Part shown: positions 62,639 through 64,000 of the stretch, piece after piece | Layout: each line of letters starts with the position of its first letter | How positions within the stretch are numbered: the stretch's first letter is position 1 | NCBI GenBank assembly: GCA_016219425.1 | Contig: JACRNB010000015.1 | Coordinates: 124,001 to 188,000 of the forward strand | DNA: 64,000 nt | Origin: Betaproteobacteria bacterium | GTDB taxonomy: Bacteria > Pseudomonadota > Gammaproteobacteria > Burkholderiales > Thiobacillaceae | Reading direction: 5' to 3' | Notes under the pieces: model-generated | Told to the model about the DNA's origin: nothing | Databases searched by the model: none | The model's input: the letters and a program-made list of their open reading frames with translations, nothing else | Translations under genes and position numbers: made by a program

Positions 62639-64000
62639 TGCGTTTCGTCCCCCGCCACCCCTCCCTCTGGCTCAAGCTCACCCTTGCGGGTCTGCTGGTG
62701 GAGGCCCTGATTCTGGGAATGCTGGTGTACGGCAACGTGCGCCTGACGCACGACGAGCTGCTCAGCAAGACCCGGCTGCGCATGGAGAGCGCCAAGCCCC
62801 TGCTCAATGCCGCCCTCTCTTCTCCCCTGATGCAACGCGACTACGGCGCGCTGCACGACGTGATCGCCGAGGCGGGGAGCGCCTACCGCTACCTGGCGCT
62901 GTTCGACACGGAGGGTCGCCGCGTCGCCGCCGTCGGCCTGCCGGAGAACGCCCCGCTGCCTCAACTGGATCAGGACTTTGCCGCGGACGATCCGGTGTTT
63001 GACGCCGCCATCCCCATCCAGTTGGGCGGCGTGCGCTACGGCATGCTGCGGTTCGGCATCGACACCGGGTTTCTCGCCGAGGCGCGCGACCGCGCCGTGC
63101 GGCAGGGGCTGTATGCCGGTCTGGCCGCGGTGCTGCTCACCTTTCTTACCCTGGCCCTGATCGGCTATCTGCTCACCCGGCGTCTGCACCAGCTCACCGA
63201 GGCCAGCCGTGTGCTCGCCGCGGGTGATTTCGATACGCCCATGCCCGCCTCCGGCACGGATGAGGTGGGACGCCTGGCCGAGGCGTTCCGGGAGATGTCG
63301 CACCAGTTGAACAGCCGCATCCGCGCCCTGAGAAGCTCCGAGACCCGCGCCCAGAGGGCGCTGGACGACTCGGAGGCGGAACACGCCCGTTTGCAGGCCC
63401 TGCTGTCCGCCATGAACCTGGGCATCCTCTACGTCGGCGTGGATGACCGGGTGATCTATCACAACCCCGCCTTCAACCGCCTCTGGGCGCTGCCTGCGGG
63501 CGTCGGCGTGGTGGGCCTGTCCACGATGGAGGCGTTCCGCCTGGGCGGTGCGGCGATGGAGCAGCCGGAACTGTTCCTGGCGCACATCGGCGGGGTGCTG
63601 GCCTCGCGTGAAGACAGCGCGTCCTATGAGATCCGCCTGCGCGATGGCCGCATCGTCAATCTGTCGGCCTACGCGGTGCGCAACCGGGAAGGCGGCTTCA
63701 TCGGCCACCTGTGGATCTTCGAGGACATCACCGGCGAACGGCAGACCGCCGAGCGCCTGATCTACCTGGCCGAACGGGATTCCCTCACCGGCCTGTTCAA
63801 CCGCCACCGCTTTCAGTCCGAACTCCAGCGCATGCTGGTGGAGAACGCGCGCAATGACATCCGCTCCGCCCTGCTGTTTCTGGATCTGGACGAATTCAAG
63901 GCGATCAACGACCACTTCGGACACAAGGCGGGGGACGCCCTGCTGATCCGCGTGGCGCACGAGGTATCCGGCGAGATTCGCCGCAACGAGTTGCTGTTCC
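62638..64000 (+). CDS. Membrane HAMP-PAS-GGDEF diguanylate cyclase (C-terminus beyond window)
   Basis: 454 residues visible from MRFVPRHPSLWLKLTLAGLL, absent from the track because it has no stop inside the window. Transmembrane helix 1 (LWLKLTLAGLLVEALILGMLVYG), periplasmic sensor ~140 residues, helix 2 (AGLAAVLLTFLTLALIGYLL), HAMP (RRLHQLTEASRVLAAGDFDTPMPASGTDEVGRLAEAFREMS), coiled coil, PAS (LLSAMNLGILYVGVDDRVIYHNPAFNRLW), and the beginning of GGDEF (RDSLTGLFNRHRFQSELQRML ... LFLDLDEFKAINDHFGHKAGDAL). The GGDEF signature itself lies just beyond the right edge, so activity cannot be judged. Confidence 0.92.
   Translation, partial: MRFVPRHPSLWLKLTLAGLLVEALILGMLVYGNVRLTHDELLSKTRLRMESAKPLLNAALSSPLMQRDYGALHDVIAEAGSAYRYLALFDTEGRRVAAVGLPENAPLPQLDQDFAADDPVFDAAIPIQLGGVRYGMLRFGIDTGFLAEARDRAVRQGLYAGLAAVLLTFLTLALIGYLLTRRLHQLTEASRVLAAGDFDTPMPASGTDEVGRLAEAFREMSHQLNSRIRALRSSETRAQRALDDSEAEHARLQALLSAMNLGILYVGVDDRVIYHNPAFNRLWALPAGVGVVGLSTMEAFRLGGAAMEQPELFLAHIGGVLASREDSASYEIRLRDGRIVNLSAYAVRNREGGFIGHLWIFEDITGERQTAERLIYLAERDSLTGLFNRHRFQSELQRMLVENARNDIRSALLFLDLDEFKAINDHFGHKAGDALLIRVAHEVSGEIRRNELLF

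Overview
The window is GC-rich, gene-dense chromosomal DNA from a flagellated, aerobic or facultative Gram-negative bacterium. It is most likely a betaproteobacterium of Rhodocyclales/Nitrosomonadales type. That placement is inferred from gene content and order: pcnB-folK-dAK-panB-panC-panD, exbB-exbD-lpxK-Trm112, an iscRSUA-hscBA-fdx-iscX operon, a DUF3683-type FAD oxidoreductase, PEP-CTERM proteins and many c-di-GMP/PAS proteins. No rRNA, tRNA, prophage, IS transposase or CRISPR array was seen. Genes were recognised by reading translations and motifs; no database search was run.

Layout. 1-6.6 kb (minus): partial FAD oxidoreductase, then dapA-bamC-MBL hydrolase-rhlE-DUF3301 as a tight run. 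6.6-13.0 kb (minus): flagellar genes fliJ-fliK, a terminator, then fliLMNOPQR; a 247-bp MITE-like element sits exactly at the fliP/fliQ junction. 13.0-15.2 kb (minus): exbB-exbD-lpxK-Trm112. 15.3-24.7 kb (minus): a signalling island of CheB/CheR/PAS protein, PAS-GAF-HD-GYP, PAS histidine kinase, ANTAR response regulator and PAS-GGDEF-EAL. 24.9-26.2 kb (plus): a winged-helix plus nucleotidyltransferase pair resembling a type IV toxin-antitoxin module, behind an AT-rich palindromic promoter. 26.3-31.1 kb (plus): pcnB, folK, deoxynucleoside kinase and panBCD. 31.2-35.5 kb: ampD, a cation antiporter, a PAS sensor plus CZB chemoreceptor, and two small proteins. 35.7-40.4 kb (plus): ribE, a RibBX-type ribBA, uvrC, a frameshift-fused DUF4160/DUF2442 gene and pgsA. 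40.4-48.0 kb: a PEP-CTERM gene with a perfect FNR-type box, cysE, and the isc operon behind an IscR-type site. 48.1-53.8 kb: exported CHAT protease, ubiE, yggX, TPR protein, trmL and a MshEN-containing secretion/pilus ATPase. 54.0-64.0 kb: second PEP-CTERM gene, ribH-nusB-thiL, methyltransferase, IMPase-like protein, redoxin, rsmE, argA, and a PhnD-like/GGDEF pair running off the right edge.

The window is peppered with at least five families of REP-like palindromes. Several lie inside or at the very end of genes: one is read in frame in the FAD oxidoreductase, and repeats supply the stop codons of panC, panD and a methyltransferase. The most notable signals are the MITE at fliP/fliQ, which replaces the fliQ start by TTG; the -1 frameshift fusing DUF4160 to DUF2442; the wHTH/nucleotidyltransferase module; the ANTAR regulator next to a structured leader; and c-di-GMP turnover enzymes together with a candidate c-di-GMP-binding ATPase.
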